The notes beneath the pieces were generated by a model, which saw nothing but the letters and a program-made list of their open reading frames with translations, was not told the origin of the DNA and searched no databases. DNA of 64,000 nt. It comes from Ophioderma brevispina (Eukaryota > Echinodermata > Ophiuroidea > Amphilepidida > Ophiodermatidae). The position numbers were made by a program, and so were the translations under genes. Shown piece after piece: positions 11,790 through 24,214 of the stretch. The number at the start of each line of letters is the position of its first letter. Position 1 is the stretch's first letter. Location: positions 1-64,000 of the forward strand of contig JAMKCH010011779.1 of assembly GCA_023653785.1 (NCBI GenBank), read 5' to 3'.

Positions 11790-12590
11790 AAAGCAACCAA
11801 AGTTTGAATCCTGCAGCTGAACGTTGAGGGCCTCACCCACGCTAAGCGTGACATCATCTTACAGCTCACCAGGGAGAACGGAGTGAATATCATCCTCCTC
11901 CAAGTAACTCACTGCGAATCTGAAGAGACGCTGCAAATCGAAGGTTTGACCTTATTTGCTTCATTCCTCACAACAAGCATGGGATCATGCAAGTGAGATC
12001 AACCCTGTAATCTTCAATGAATTCGCCGATGCCGTGATAAAATTTGAAGTCAGATGGGAACCACTTTCACCCCATCTAATAACCACCACCAAGCTGAGGC
12101 AGACTTCAACTCCCTTCCAGTATTTTCACAGCGGAGCGCCTTCGTCTGCGGAGATTTCAACGGTAGAAATACAGCATGGGAATACTCCAACACTGACAAG
12201 AATGGCAAAGTGGTTCTTGAATGGATTGAAGCCCAAGACTTCCAACTGCTGTTTGATAGTAAGGATCAACTACTTCTATTCAAGCCGTTCATTGGGACAT
12301 GGACGGGTCCCTCACCTGTCAACAGTCCACCAGCGACATCCGACCCGCTGCCCCAGAACGGTCCTCCCTAGATTCCCCAGAGCAGGCCACTACCCTATCT
12401 TGGTTATCAGCTGTGACATCAAGGTCACGATCTCCAGCCTCTACAGAAAAAGATGGAATTTCAGGAAAGCCACTGTTCCAAGTTCAAACAACTCACCATC
12501 GAACTGTCCATCCACTCTGCCAGACCGGCTTCATCTAACATCAACGATGCATTCTTCTGACTCGCTCCATGCTACATCAAGCAGCTAAAG
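11790..12590 (+). pseudogene. Retrotransposon endonuclease region (APE-like)
   Basis: Encodes the 5' catalytic half of the retrotransposon, an AP-endonuclease-like nickase used in target-primed reverse transcription. Visible pieces are LNVEGLTHAKRD followed by IILLQVTHCESEETLQIEGF (the family usually has LQETH, so the catalytic Glu is read here as Val), then FVCGDFNGRNTAWEYSN and VLEWIEAQDFQLLFDS near 12141-12260. Frame changes separate the pieces. The rest, to 12590, is similar in composition but has no motif I can name. Confidence 0.75.
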
Positions 12591-12989
12591 ATTCCATTCC
12601 AAGGCGAGGAAATCCCTGCACCCCCTGTTGGGACAAGGAATGCGAACGAGTTTACAAAGCGTATTGTAATAACCAACTTCGATACTGATAGAATAGCAAA
12701 GGGCACCAGCTACTGGATCTGCTTGGCCAAAGAGACGCACCAAATGGGAGGAGTGGATATCCACTTCAACTGTTAACCCACTCAAAGCCGCAGGCCTGTA
12801 ACAACATCAACAAGCTCACCGGCGTAGCTGTCCACTAAGCAGTGTCCTGTCTCTGCTGCAAACTCTCCATCGCTTCAGTACTTGGTCAACATGGAAAGTG
12901 GCAAGACACCACTCCCGGGCGGGTCCCCCTCTCGTGCTTGTTACGGAGAGATTAAACAGCTTCTACAAACCTCTCCACCGTCAACCCCC

Positions 12990-14707
12990 TGTCCCAAACA
13001 TTCACCTACGATGAGATCACCGAAGTTATTAAAGTTCTCAAGAATGGGAATGCTCCTGGCAATGACAACATCCATACAGAATTCTTGAGAATATGGCAAA
13101 CCCGAAAGCTGTGCGATGGCTCCAACTCTTCCTTTCTACTTGCCTGGGAACGTCAAATATTCCCTCCAGATGGAGACTTCAAAGGTCATTGCAATCCTGA
13201 AGCCCAGAAACCAGCAAAATGACCCCAAGAGTTACAGACCCTCTCGCTACTAATCTCACATCTATAAGCTGCTTGGCGACTGATACTCGGCAGACTCAAT
13301 GAAACGGTTAGGCAAATTTAACCCCGCACCCAAGCGGATTTCGAAGAGGTCACTCAACAACTGATCATATAGCAAGACTGGTAATGACATCGAGACAGCC
13401 CAGAAGAAGCAGAAGTTTTGGAGCAGTCTTCATAACCTAATTGCTGCTTACTGTTAATAGTCTGGCACCGAGGTCTCTAACCTCCAAGCTACTCAAAACT
13501 TCCCTGTATGTCAAGCTTTTCAAGTTCATTATGCTTCTCATCCAAGACAGATTTTTTGTCCTGGAGACATCACATGGGCAACTGCAGTAGAAAGCGCAAA
13601 CTCGGAATGGGTGTCCCACAAGGTTCTGGCCCTGGCACCCCGTCTCTTCAACATCTATCGTCTCAGATATGCCAAAGGGAGATTGTTCGCTGTACTCCTA
13701 CGAAGACGATACGACAATTGGAATAGCTGCTGATTGCTTTTAGTCCTTAGAAACAAAGTGTTGCAGAAAGACCTGAATCATGTAAGCCCATTCTTTCCAT
13801 CCACCATGGCACTTGAACTCAGCAAACCCAAGACCCTCAGCTCTGTTTTCACCTTGCAAATCGATGCCCCAAAAGAGACTAACATCACTCGATATGGAGA
13901 AAAACTTTCATCATGACCCAACACCGAAGTCCTTGGCGTCCACAATGGACCGCAGCCTTAACTTTCAACCAACACACCAAGGCATCACTGCCAAGACGCC
14001 GTCTCGTGTCAATCTCCTCAAGGCTCGCAGGAACTGGATGGGGGTGCATCCTTTGACACCTTACATACCATCACTGTTGCCTTGGCCTACTCCACCGCTG
14101 AATCGCTGCACAAGTATGGAGTCACAGCGTACTTTCACACACGATTGATGTTGTTAGTGGGTGCCTTTTGGCGACGCCGGTAGAATACCTTCCAAGATTC
14201 GGTCTGGCATAGCTCCTGCAAACCTTAGGAGGAACCTTCAGACGATCAAGCTCGCCAAGAAATGGATGAAACCTGGTACCTACCCCCACCAACACCCTTT
14301 GAGGATCAGGAATTCCAGGAACACTTTGCGACCAATCCATACACGCAGTCACAGTATCCCTAATGATCATCCTGGATCAATGACAGATGGTATGGAGCAA
14401 TGGTCCTCCTCTACTTTGAACCTAAAGCAGTTTGTGGACAGCCCCATCTAGCAAGCCCAAAGATTTTGACCTTGATAGGAAAGCCTGGGTCAACCTCAAC
14501 AGACAAAGAACTGGCGTTTGTCCGTACAAAGAACTCCTTCACAAGATCGGAGTAGAACATTCACCAAACTGCGATTGTGGAGAGCCACAAACCATTAGCC
14601 AAATCATAGTATACTGTGAGGTCTACAAGTCCCGAAGAGGAGTTCCAGGCCTGATCAACCTGAATAGAAACTATCAGCTGGAGTGTAAAGACGGATCTTC
14701 ACTGTGA
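12990..14707 (+). pseudogene. Retrotransposon reverse transcriptase and C-terminal tail
   Basis: Would copy the element's RNA at the nicked target. RT blocks appear in the expected order: NGNAPGNDNIHTEFL, NDPKSYRPLSL, AY..VWHRGL, GVPQGSGPG and Y-E-D-D. Thumb and tail sequence follows, ending with a CDCG-QT-I-C motif and a TGA at 14705-14707. At least four frame changes interrupt it. The downstream piece at 14432-14707 is open for 91 codons and preserves the best tail. Confidence 0.8.
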
Positions 14708-14717
14708 TTTTGGACTA

Positions 14718-16377
14718 CCTGTCAAAATAAAGTTAAAATTAAGTACTGTACTTACTTCATTACTTTTTGAAACAGTGTACTTATTTGGAACACGAACTAG
14801 TAGACTTAAAAACAAAGGTTACAAAATAAGTATCAAGGAAAAGTACAATAGAAGTATAGCTTATTAAAAGTATACTTAATTAGAAAGTATACTTATTAAA
14901 GGTATTTTAAAAGTATACGTATTAAAGCATACTAAAAGTATACTTATCAAAAGTTTAACTAAAAGTATACTTATTTAAATGTTCTAAAAGTATACTTATA
15001 ATAAGTATACTTATTAAAAGTATACGTTGTTAAAAGTTAGTCATTCAGTTTTTTTGCAGCCCCCCACCCCCCCGATCACCTTGTGATTAGCAATATAGCT
15101 TATGCAGCAGTATCAAGAGTGTGCAAAAACAAATATAACAGGCAAGAAACAATTAAGCAATGGTTTTGTTAGTTCTGTGAACACTAAACATTCTGCAAGT
15201 TAATTTAGAGAGCTAATAAACCTGGCAATACCATGAACCCAACATGGCTTACTAATTTGGATTGTCTTTACACATGAAAAATATAATTTTTTTTTGCTAG
15301 TTATATGGTAGACCAGAGAAAACAAATTTGCTTCAACAAGATAGCAAACAGATACATATAATAAAAAATATTGTGTACAACAAATTGTTTTACAATAAGT
15401 GTTGGTAGATGAGTGTAAAATTTGAACAGAGACTGAATTGAAAAGGCATTTGTGTGAAAAATCCAGGGAACATAATGGCCATTCGGTGACACTAGAGCAC
15501 GGCTGAATACCGAACTGAATTTTTCTATTTCATACTGTACAATAATTAGTCAGCTTAATGGGATATTGAAAGAATACAATGACTATACTTTTCCAATGAC
15601 TAACCACAAAACTAGATCTGTATACTTCAACTAGTCCAAATTCTGCATGCTTGCAGTAGATCCCCTTGTGATTAAGCTTAAATGTAAATTACAAGGATTT
15701 TACATCCTAGCCACTAGCCTATGTATATATGTATCAAACATCAATAACCTGGCGTGTTCACCTCTCTGCGATTATGGCCTGTGATGATGACGATATCTCA
15801 TGAAATACAACATATAACTTCTTCATCCTGTGCACATATATACATGTTTGTAACTACCATTTTGGTTTGTATTTGAAATGGCAGTTGGAAAATCACAGAC
15901 TGACCTTGTACTGCAAAACAATTGCTGATGGGGGTGTGATATTCTAACCCACAAAAAGTACAATTTAAGTACACTGGCAGGTTTAAAATAATATTACAAT
16001 TTAAGTACATTTGAAGTTGGTGACCTATGGACCTGTCCTGTGGATTGTGGTCAAAACTCTTAACCAAGAAAGTATAAATTAAGTACACCTATGGCTCTGA
16101 AAAACAAACTAAGTCCACAAAAGTACACATTAAGTACAGAAAATTAGCAAAATAAGTCTCTCTGAGTAAAATAAGTACAAACAAAGTACATAGTCTGTGC
16201 TAAGTTATGGAAAATATAAAATAAGTTACCAAAGTACAATATACGTATATGGTATTTTAAAAAATGACAAATAGTAACCTTAAAAGTATATTATATTGTA
16301 CTTTTTGCCTTAAAAGTACACTAAAGTATACAAAAGTACACAAAAGTATACTTTTTTAGTACTTATTTTTGTCCAGG
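14718..16377. mobile_element. Non-autonomous DNA transposon with subterminal AAGTATACTT arrays
   Basis: A 1660-bp element with ends CCTGTCAAAATAAAGT and, on the other strand, CCTGGACAAAAATAAGT. These are imperfect inverted repeats flanked by the 3-bp direct repeat CTA (14715-14717 and 16378-16380). Within 14840-15035 the palindromic core AGTATACTT or a one-base variant recurs about nine times at 14-26 bp spacing. A second array of AAGTACA/AAGTATAC words fills roughly 15950-16360. Subterminal arrays of this kind usually serve as transposase-binding sites. No transposase frame was seen. Superfamily unresolved: a 3-bp duplication occurs in PIF/Harbinger and a few others. Confidence 0.75.
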
Positions 16378-16380
16378 CTA

Positions 16381-16865
16381 TTGCACGAACGAACTAACGA
16401 TACCACCCTAGTTATGCGTACCTAACCTATAATACTTTGGATTACCCCAACTAGGCTGGCCTCATAACAAGTGCTAACTGATTGCATAATGTAGGCACAA
16501 GAAAATGCAGGAGACGCAGTGTGTATATTAAGCGTGGCGCGCGCGATTCTGTGTAAATGCTCGAGTACATTTGGTTTACTTTAATGCGCGGACGATAACA
16601 ACCGATAATTCCCACCTATTTTTTGTCGGTAATCAAAGTTAGAGTGCTCTCGAGTATTTACTGTGTCATGCTGAGTGTACCTTTGTCGTGTATTAGACTG
16701 TCACTAGTTAGGCCAAACCTACATCACAGAGGCAGAGTGGGAGGTCGTTATTTCCTACAGCGACTGTAATGAGATACGAGTAGCGTAGCGGGCGAACGTT
16801 TTTCCTAATACCCACGATTTTAGTGGCTGACCGAAGCAAATGTTGATCCTTGTATTTGATAAAAA
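16381..16865 (+). other. CpG-containing sequence upstream of a possible first exon
   Basis: Between the transposon and the ATG at 16866 lies sequence with more CpG than its surroundings ('gtggcgcgcgcgattc' near 16535; 'agcgtagcgggcgaacg' near 16780). It could be a promoter and 5' leader, but no TATA box or initiator can be assigned with confidence. Confidence 0.25.
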
Positions 16866-16913
16866 ATGGATACAATTCACGCTGAAGTCATTGGCTTTAC
16901 CCAAGATAATTTA
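16866..16913 (+). CDS. Possible first coding exon followed by a splice donor
   Basis: An ATG in a purine-rich context (aaaaaATGGAT) opens MDTIHAEVIGFTQDNL and is followed directly by GTAAGTATG, a near-ideal metazoan 5' splice site. The preceding 480 bp is CpG-containing. The frame happens to remain open past the donor to 17096. No downstream exon could be matched, and sixteen codons is too little to identify a family, so this may be chance. Confidence 0.2.
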
Positions 16914-17099
16914 GTAAGTATGCTTGTCATTTGCTATAGTGGTAAAATTGGTTTCGGAAAATGTGAGATACAACACGCAAGAGAAATAGGGAGCGGCTGG
17001 CAGGGCATTACATATGCCTCACTCCCAATTCCAGAATCACTAATGACAACCGTCGTCGCCAGGCAAGTCAAAATGAAAAAAAAAAATCGACTGTGAGGC

Positions 17100-18900
17100 T
17101 TCAGACTACACCACCCCATCAGCCATTGTCTTCTAATTGAGTGCTATAGCGGATTAGGCTATCGCATCAGTTTGTTTCCTACCGCACTGTACCCAATGAC
17201 CCGTCATCTAAAGGTCACGGTTTATTCCGTTCCTTGTTACATGTTAGCTAACAATCTCTCATGGGGAACAGTCCATTTCCGTACATACAAAGACCGCGCT
17301 ATTCGCTAACAATAGGCCGATTTTGTATTGAGCCGACAATTGTAGGATGATTTTTTTTTTTTTTAATATTTTTAAAAAAATATGCGTTTAAACAAAAAAA
17401 AAAGGCGTATTGTTCGAACATCTTTTACTAAAATGAGCAACCCGAGAATGGCACAAAGGATGGTGCAACAATTAGCATAGGCGCTTATTCTTATTTGGAT
17501 TTTTGGCTTAAGATTTGAGAACTTAAGGATTGTCACCCCCCCCAAATGAACTAGTTTTAAAGAATGTCAGACCTATAAATGGGCCCGTTGCACACAGGCC
17601 TTGGAGATGGGAATAGGACAAACAATAGACGTCTGTCCTTTTATACTCCCAACAAAAGGCGGTTGTTACGTAATTCAAATTATCCATGGATTTCACTTCA
17701 CCGGGTATTTTGGACTCATTACGTATAATCGACCAACCCTAATATGGTTCTAAAGGCGTGGTCCAAATAGAAATACGTTTTTAAGATTGGGTCCGCAAAA
17801 AATATTCCAACTGTCTGACCTCTTTTTGTGGTTTTCTGGTCATTTCTTTGCCTTTCCTCGAGCTCACTTTGGGTATTACAGAAGGTGGATTGGTACCAAA
17901 CTGGGATATACCTATAGAGTTATAGGCGCAACGCGAATACAGTAAAACTAATTTTTTCGTAATTAAAATGTCATTGCACCGAAAAAAGAATAATTAATCC
18001 ACTTTTGGAAGTTGTTTGAAGTTTAACATTCATTTTTGTAGGAGAGTTAGAGCACAAAAGTAGTGCAAGCTTTCCGGAAATTGGCAACCTTTTATAAACG
18101 AATTTTTCATTTGGAGTAGTAGCATTTTCGATTTCTGCATTCTTGTGAAATACATTGGTCCTATTAGCATGAGGAATATAAAAGCAACATAAATACACTC
18201 TATGTCAAATCTAACATGCGTTATAAAATGTATTTGAACCTCAATTATTATACACTAGCAGAGGCACTGAACGTTTACATTTAACACAGAGTGACTAGGG
18301 CGCTTCATACCCTTCTCCGTCGGACATAATATTAGTCCGCGTATAAATTTGTGTCATAAACTCCGTTCGTCTAAAGGATTAGCAGCGATATTTGCGAGAG
18401 AATGAAAACTGGTGGAAATGCATTTGTTTTAACTTATAATCCAAGGGGTAAGTGTGTACAATTCCATAAATCTGCTTGATGTCGAAAAACCACAAATAGT
18501 GAAAAAAATGAGTATTTGGAGGAAATTTTTGTTCATATAAACCGTCTCCCGCAAATAGACAATACATACAGCGATGACGTCTCAAAATCTACAATGGGAA
18601 CCGCTTGATTGTGGTTTACGCACTATCACAGATAAACAACGATCAATAATGTTGTGGTTGGGTCAACGTTATTAATCATGGTGCATAATATCACTCTTAA
18701 AATCTGGGATATTCACCGAGAAGGCTTTTTTGCTCTCAAGTCGGAATTTAGATACGTACTTATAGAAATTAAAGAATCAGATAAAAAGTACTCTCTGCCT
18801 TGTCTTCAATACACGGATTTCAAGCCAAACACTTCAGGTTATGGTTGCTATCTATGTGCCAGTAACAAAAATACAAAAATATGATTTTGATGATTTTTTC
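17100..18900. other. Intergenic or intronic sequence, no gene recognised
   Basis: AT-rich. Contains a T-tract with an A-rich partner (17350-17402) that could form a weak hairpin. Short frames at 17971-18198, 18379-18585 and 18654-18884 show no recognisable domain. Confidence 0.4.
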
Positions 18901-19069
18901 GATGTTTTGTTTAAGCACATCCCCTAAAGCTAAATCCTTTAATCCTGGGTCGTACTGGACCCAGGGCTTTGCCCTTCACTGTCGTGAGCTTCGCTTTTTG
19001 AAGCACAAGGCTGTCTCCTATATTTGTATATGGATTCAAACCTAGAGAGTCATGGCGTGTAGCTGCATT

Positions 19070-19112
19070 GATTGGGGGGGGGGGTGGGGGATGGGGGGGG
19101 GGGGGGGGGTTC
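19070..19112. repeat. G-tract
   Basis: About 40 bases, nearly all G with a few T and A, followed by 'ttcacacccacacc'. Like the tract at 4480 it may form a G-quadruplex or may be a consensus artefact. Confidence 0.8.
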
Positions 19113-20630
19113 ACACCCACACCTCTAAAAGTGAAAAGATTGATTTGACCGTATGTTTCTTTGGCATTATTAATGATATCGCGTTTATATCTCGTTAATT
19201 AAAATTGTCATTGATCTTACTTCATTTAATACAGGATATAGGCATTGGCGGGTTTATAATCGCAAAACGTTACCTATTCCAAGAACAAAAAAAAAATAAT
19301 ACATTTTTTTATAAAATTATTCCCGAGTGTCTAAAAATATATAATCAATGCATACCAAAGAACGTGATTAACACATACCCATAATCAATGGACGATTTTA
19401 CCCTCGATTGGCAAATGGGTTTACACTCCGTCTAATGAGTGAATTTTTAGCACAATGTCCGAAAAAACCTAGAAAATTGTGTTTTTGTTGGTTTCATTTA
19501 TTTTTTTGTTTATGTATAGAAGACACATGAATCGTGACAATTGTCAGTGGGTAAAGATGATATTACAGTGTTCAATACATCACGTAAATTATGTGTCAAG
19601 ATGGAAATGCCGAGTAGTTTTTCCCCTAACTTAAGGCAGGGGGCCGCTCGGTTATTTTTTTATTGCATTTAAAAGTAGTTAAAAAAACATATGTTAACTT
19701 CTGGCTATTCTTTACATTTGTACATACTAAAGAAAGTACTGAGCCTAATTTTGGATTGCAAGAAGGTCGTAACTGACATTCTTGGATAGTTATATGAATG
19801 TTAGCATAAAATTTGGTAAAATAAAAGGGACCTTTCATAAAACGATTTGGGATATTTTATTATTATAATTCCACACATAACTATTTTTCCTGGTGAGTAC
19901 AACAATTCGTATCTACCAGTTATGACATGTTGCACTCACAAGTCGGATCAGCACCAATTACGGCCTATTGTCCTAAAATGAGCTTTGCCAATAGATTTAA
20001 CAATTGTTAGTGAAATATACGGGCGTTCTCAGAACCCGGGGGCACTTGGTATTCAAAGGTGGATAGGAATGCGTGAACAGAAACCGCGTAAAAAGGGTCT
20101 CTTTTTTCTACAAAGGCGATGTACGCGTGTACAATTGATTAGGGTGTCAAAAACATCAACAATAGAAGAAAAAGGTAATGATGTTTTCGTAACCCTGAAA
20201 TTGTGATGTTTTTTTTTTTTAACTTTTTATCAAAAAATATTGTAATTTGGAGTTAAAGCAACATCAGGCAACATGCAAAGTCAGTAGTAATAAGGTAATA
20301 TTATCAACACAGTGCATTGGTTTTGTTTTAAAGTAGCAAAAACTGACAAGAACTTGTTTTCTGGTACAAAAACATCAAAACTGCTTTGTTTAGGGTATGT
20401 TTTTAGTCGGTGAAATACTGTTTAGGTGTTTTAGGGTGCATTCGGTAAGTCCAATTTCACAGGCAGCATCATATCCACCTTGATCAACTGCCGCCCCCCC
20501 CCCCGGTCGCATAAAATAATAACCTGAACAAGGGTTTAATTAATTTCGCAAAACTATGTGGTGCTGTTTTTGCACTTAGTAAATATCATTGCTATAAATT
20601 AGAACTGTAAGCTTTCAATGACATCTAATG
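19113..20630. other. Unassigned sequence
   Basis: No gene recognised. The stretch 20020-20140 ('cgttctcagaacccgggggc', then 'ggaatgcgtgaacag' and 'ccgcgtaaaaagggtctc') is GC-richer and looks like a repeat remnant, but no second copy was found in the window. A C-tract lies at about 20492-20503. Confidence 0.35.
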
Positions 20631-20690
20631 CAGTGGTTCTCAACTGGGTTACGCGAACCACTTTTGGGGTCGCGAACCCTTTAGAATATG
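20631..20690 (+). mobile_element. hAT-like transposon terminus
   Basis: The sequence CAGTGGTTCTCAACTGG followed by 'cgaaccacttttggggtcgcgaacc' closely resembles the widespread CAGTGGTTCTCAACC terminus of hAT (Charlie-type) elements. No matching opposite end or 8-bp duplication could be located, so the length is unknown. The open frames on both strands just inside (20688-21089) have no transposase motif. Confidence 0.55.
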
Positions 20691-21689
20691 GTCCTCGAAG
20701 CTACCTTAAAAAATGGCGATTACAAAGTTTCAGTTGAAGATTCCAAAAGATCATTAAAAATAAACTGCTCCTCTTCCAATAGGGATCGGTATTTATCCCT
20801 TAGTTTACCTATGCTAATTATAAACAAACCCAATTCCGATTCAGCATTATGCGTCGAATTGGACTCAATGTTGTGTGACAAGAAAAAAAGTGCTTCGCCC
20901 CAAACTACATTTAGAAATGAGTCTCGGGCAAAACCCAAGGGCTGGGAACATGCCTCAGTTGAACCCAGAAACATTTTGAAAATGCCACCATGTCCAAAAA
21001 TCACTTGTGACATGAAAGCTGTTTTGTGGTATGGAAACGCATTTTGTTGCTTACCTGGCAAAACAGTGGAAAAATTCTGGCAAGATTAACTTTTATCCAA
21101 TTAGGTTATGTAAGAAGAATTTGCTCGTGGCATTAGACCCAATTCAATGGTAAATGCATTCACACTCAAATATTAATTAGCAACCTGGTGCAGATTACAA
21201 CTAAGCAAAGAATGTTCGTTTGTGACAATTTTTATGAAACAAAGAGTACAAACTACTCAAGATGTGTTTAGAGAAGAAACCTTTACCGATAAGCGATCTA
21301 AGCTAAACCATCGGGGCATATGTAAGAAATATCGAGATCATGGCACAAGCGTAATCGGAACAATGTCACCAAGGGAGATATAACGCACAGTGAGAAGATT
21401 GACAGAACATTAATGCAGTTTTATGCCCCGATTACAAACGCATGAAACTCCTATGGACTTGGACTCTCATGTAATCCTTAACCGAATAAAAACAAAATTG
21501 ACTTGAACTTAATATCCCTACAGAATCGCATCGCATTAACTTCAGCACACGGATTGACTTCAGAAAAAGGCAAACAATTGCCGATTGGCTATGGGACCGA
21601 TATGTCAGAGAGAGGCGAAATTTCTGGAGCATTTCACGATTGGCGACGAAGCAGGAGAATTATTTGAATGGTGAGGTACATGTCATTAA
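20691..21689. other. Unassigned sequence next to the hAT terminus
   Basis: Open on both strands across 20688-21089 (133 codons plus, 113 codons minus) but no domain was recognised in either direction. It may be interior of the hAT-like element. Nothing was recognised from 21090 to 21689. Confidence 0.3.
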
Positions 21690-22220
21690 CCTAGTCTTAC
21701 CCGGAGTAGGGGGAGGGGGCGTGTGTTTAACCCCTAGTGAACTTTGTCCGGTGCGAAAAATGCCAAAAGCTTTCCTAAAAACTTCGAGGTTAATCAATTC
21801 TCAATCCTTTTGGTCATTCTAGCGAGGGAAGTTAGCCCGTCAAAGTCGAAGGGTAAGGGTGCATTATTTGAAAATATTCTGCAAGTATGGGCTCAAAAAC
21901 TCTATGTTTATGTTAAAACTAGTCATTGCCATCATTTACAGCTGAAACCGACATATTGAAAATCCGATTTTATTCCTAACTTGTTAGCGCAAAATTGGAT
22001 TTTTGCCTATTTTTCCTGTGAGAAAATGAAACTTTCGCACCGACTGCGGGATTGATGTCCTTGTGACGCCATACTAGGTATGTTGGTACTTATTTTGAGA
22101 ACAATGGGAAGGAGGCGACCATAGCATCCATGGTATCAAAAACATCGGACGTTTTGTAAAGAATTTTCGACGAGGTGGGAAAGCACCCTCCCCCCGGTAA
22201 TCCGTGTTACACAAAAAAGG
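21690..22220 (+). repeat. Dispersed repeat family R1, member 2
   Basis: The most complete member. It opens with 'cccctagtgaactttgtccg', continues through 'ccaaaagctttcctaaaaac', 'gctgaaaccgacatattg', 'gcgcaaaattggatttttgc', 'gccatactaggtatgttgg' and 'ggtatcaaaaacatcgg', and ends in a C-rich 'caccctccccccgg'. Same orientation as the other members. Class unknown; no coding motifs. Confidence 0.7.
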
Positions 22221-22879
22221 CTTGGTAGACGAGGGTTTTATAAGTTTGGGTTTATATTCTGTATACCGTGCATAATCAGGTTATGAAATCAAAAATACGA
22301 TTGTGTTAGCTATGTTATTAAAAAAAAAAAAAAACATTATCTTTATTGCCCAACTACCACAATGTGAGTTTTGACATGCCATTTTCAGAGCAATGGTGTT
22401 CAATGAAGCATGACTGAAGAAATGGCATTAAGTGTCATTTGAAAGGTTAATGGTTTCTCGTGATAGTAAAATCGATTATCGTCATACATAACACATTTTG
22501 CCCGAATAACTTTTTCTTAAAGGATTTTTCTATGGGATGAACTTACAAGTAAAGAGGTTCATTTTTTCATACTACAATAAAATAAATTCGCAAAGAAAAG
22601 ACTGCAGTTACGACTTTTTTGCACTCCCAATGAGGTGTGAGCTGAGTATAAAACAAAATAATAATATAAATATTACTACATTATGGCATTAGTTTTTGTG
22701 GTCAAGCATGTGCATGATCTACACTTCTGTGCGGCTTTGAATTGGACGGCGCGCTCTGTCTACAGCACCAACCATAGGCTATTGTTTGTATATGCACTTT
22801 CTATAGCAAAGTATGCTTCAAACAGTCAATCGGACAAATCTCTTATGGATGCAGTACATGTACACAAACAAAATCATGT

Positions 22880-24170
22880 AAAAGGAAATAGTATTTATCC
22901 CTTAACGTCGTAATTAGTTCCATAGTATTCCCCAAACGTTAGGGATAGAGTAAGAAATGGATGCTTGTCAAATGTGATGTAGTATAAAGTTACATCTAAA
23001 ACATTTGTAAACGTCAACTTTTGGACTTCCTAAAATTCTAGCATGTCGGCCAGTGGGCAGACGCGTTTTTAAACTTGACAATAATTGCACAGACAATCAA
23101 CATTCAAGTATTGAAATGGCCTAAAAGCTCGACTTTCTCTTTCGCGGAACAAAAAGCCATTTAAGCCATTACAACTTTAACCTCAATGTGTCGGGAAGGA
23201 AGTTCATTTGGATAAAGTGAGTGGGAAGGGAAGGTAATGGTTCAACCCAAAAAACATCCTTGTTTGTAGAATAAACAACAGGTAACAGGCTGGTAACACA
23301 TGATATTATTATATTATCTTGAAATATTATATGTTAAAAAGCTATTACGGTTAGAAAAGAGTACACCACCGCAGTAAACATTCGTATAGAAATCAAACGA
23401 CAATCTAGCCGTATACTAGTTTACTGATTGTAATATAGTTAAAACTAAGCCCCAAGTTTGAAATGATTAATGCATTATTTACTAATGTATGGTTTGATAT
23501 AAAGTCACCACTAGCAACAAGCTCCATTGTGTTACACTGCTAACACTTTACGTGAAGACGTCTAGTGTTTACGCCCATTGCGGGATCAAACTCAAACTAC
23601 CATAATTTTCCATTGGAGGATTTTTCGTCAATTGCAACCAGGTATGTGGGCCTAAAGGAATGGAAGCGCAAACAACGAGGAACGTAATGGACAAATGTAA
23701 TTTATCCCTAAAGTCCTCATTAGTTCATATTGAAAAGCACTGTACTTTCTGGTGCAAAGTTTTTATAGTTGTTACGTCTATTAACAATCACTTGTGTGGA
23801 CTTTCCAAATTTAGAAGGTAAAGTCCTGACATTTTAGCAGACTTTTTTTTACTTCACAACAGTTTGCACAAACAAGCACGTACATCTCCATTACGGGGAT
23901 TCAATCAAGAATCTACAAACCGACCTTCATATTTTAACACTTGTCCTCGTATTACTTAGCTTAATGTTAGCTAGAATACGATGACGGGTCACCGAAAAGC
24001 CCCAAAAAGCTCGACTATCTCTTTCGTGATTACCTTTATAAGTAAGTTTGAAGTGATAAAATTGATTCTTTACTTAATAATTTTTGTAATCTAAGTCCCA
24101 ACTACAAAAGAGAGATTCACTTGTGTTACACTGCTAACACTTGTTCAATGTTTTGGTGGTACGCCCAGAG
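22880..24170 (+). repeat. Old tandem duplication, two diverged units
   Basis: Unit 1 (about 22880-23580) and unit 2 (about 23690-24170) share anchors in the same order: 'tttatcccttaacgtc..attagttc' with 'tttatccctaaagtcctcat', 'aaagctcgactttctctttcg' with 'aaagctcgactatctctttcg', and 'gtgttacactgctaacact' in both. The spacing between anchors varies from about 590 to 870 bp, so large internal gaps have accumulated. No coding content was recognised. Confidence 0.55.
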
Positions 24171-24214
24171 TGGTCAGGCAGTGAAAAATTGACCCTATAT
24201 TTACCGTTTTATTT

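Larger units (their letters stand above)
11490..14710 (+). mobile_element. Degenerate non-LTR (LINE-type) retrotransposon
   Basis: A decayed LINE-type element about 3.2 kb long. The APE-type endonuclease starts near 11790 (ILQLNVEGLTHAKRDIILQL, then IILLQVTH) and includes the GDFNGRNTAWE motif near 12150. Reverse transcriptase pieces follow: VIKVLKNGNAPGNDNIHTEFL (about 13020-13090), LKPRNQQNDPKSYRP (about 13195-13240), an AY-VWHRGL remnant (about 13440-13480), GVPQGSGPG (13609-13635), and a YEDDTTIG catalytic box (about 13697-13720; most families have YADD). The C-terminal tail has the Cys-rich CDCGEPQTISQII-C motif after an RTGV-type segment (14470-14650). All pieces lie on the plus strand but in several frames, so it is inactive as read. 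The clade was not determined. A 1.66-kb DNA element begins 8 bp beyond the end. Confidence 0.85.

Noticed and set aside
12054..12588. Overlapping 210, 105 and 79-codon frames as separate genes
   Set aside because: They are frame fragments or shadows of one retrotransposon endonuclease region.
14840..16370. A CRISPR-like or regulatory array made of AAGTATACTT repeats
   Set aside because: Repeats are short palindromes with variable short spacing and lie inside inverted terminal repeats with a target duplication. A transposon explains them.
20688..21089. 133-codon frame beside the hAT-like terminus
   Set aside because: Open on both strands and without BED, dimerisation or other hAT transposase motifs. 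Kept only as unassigned.
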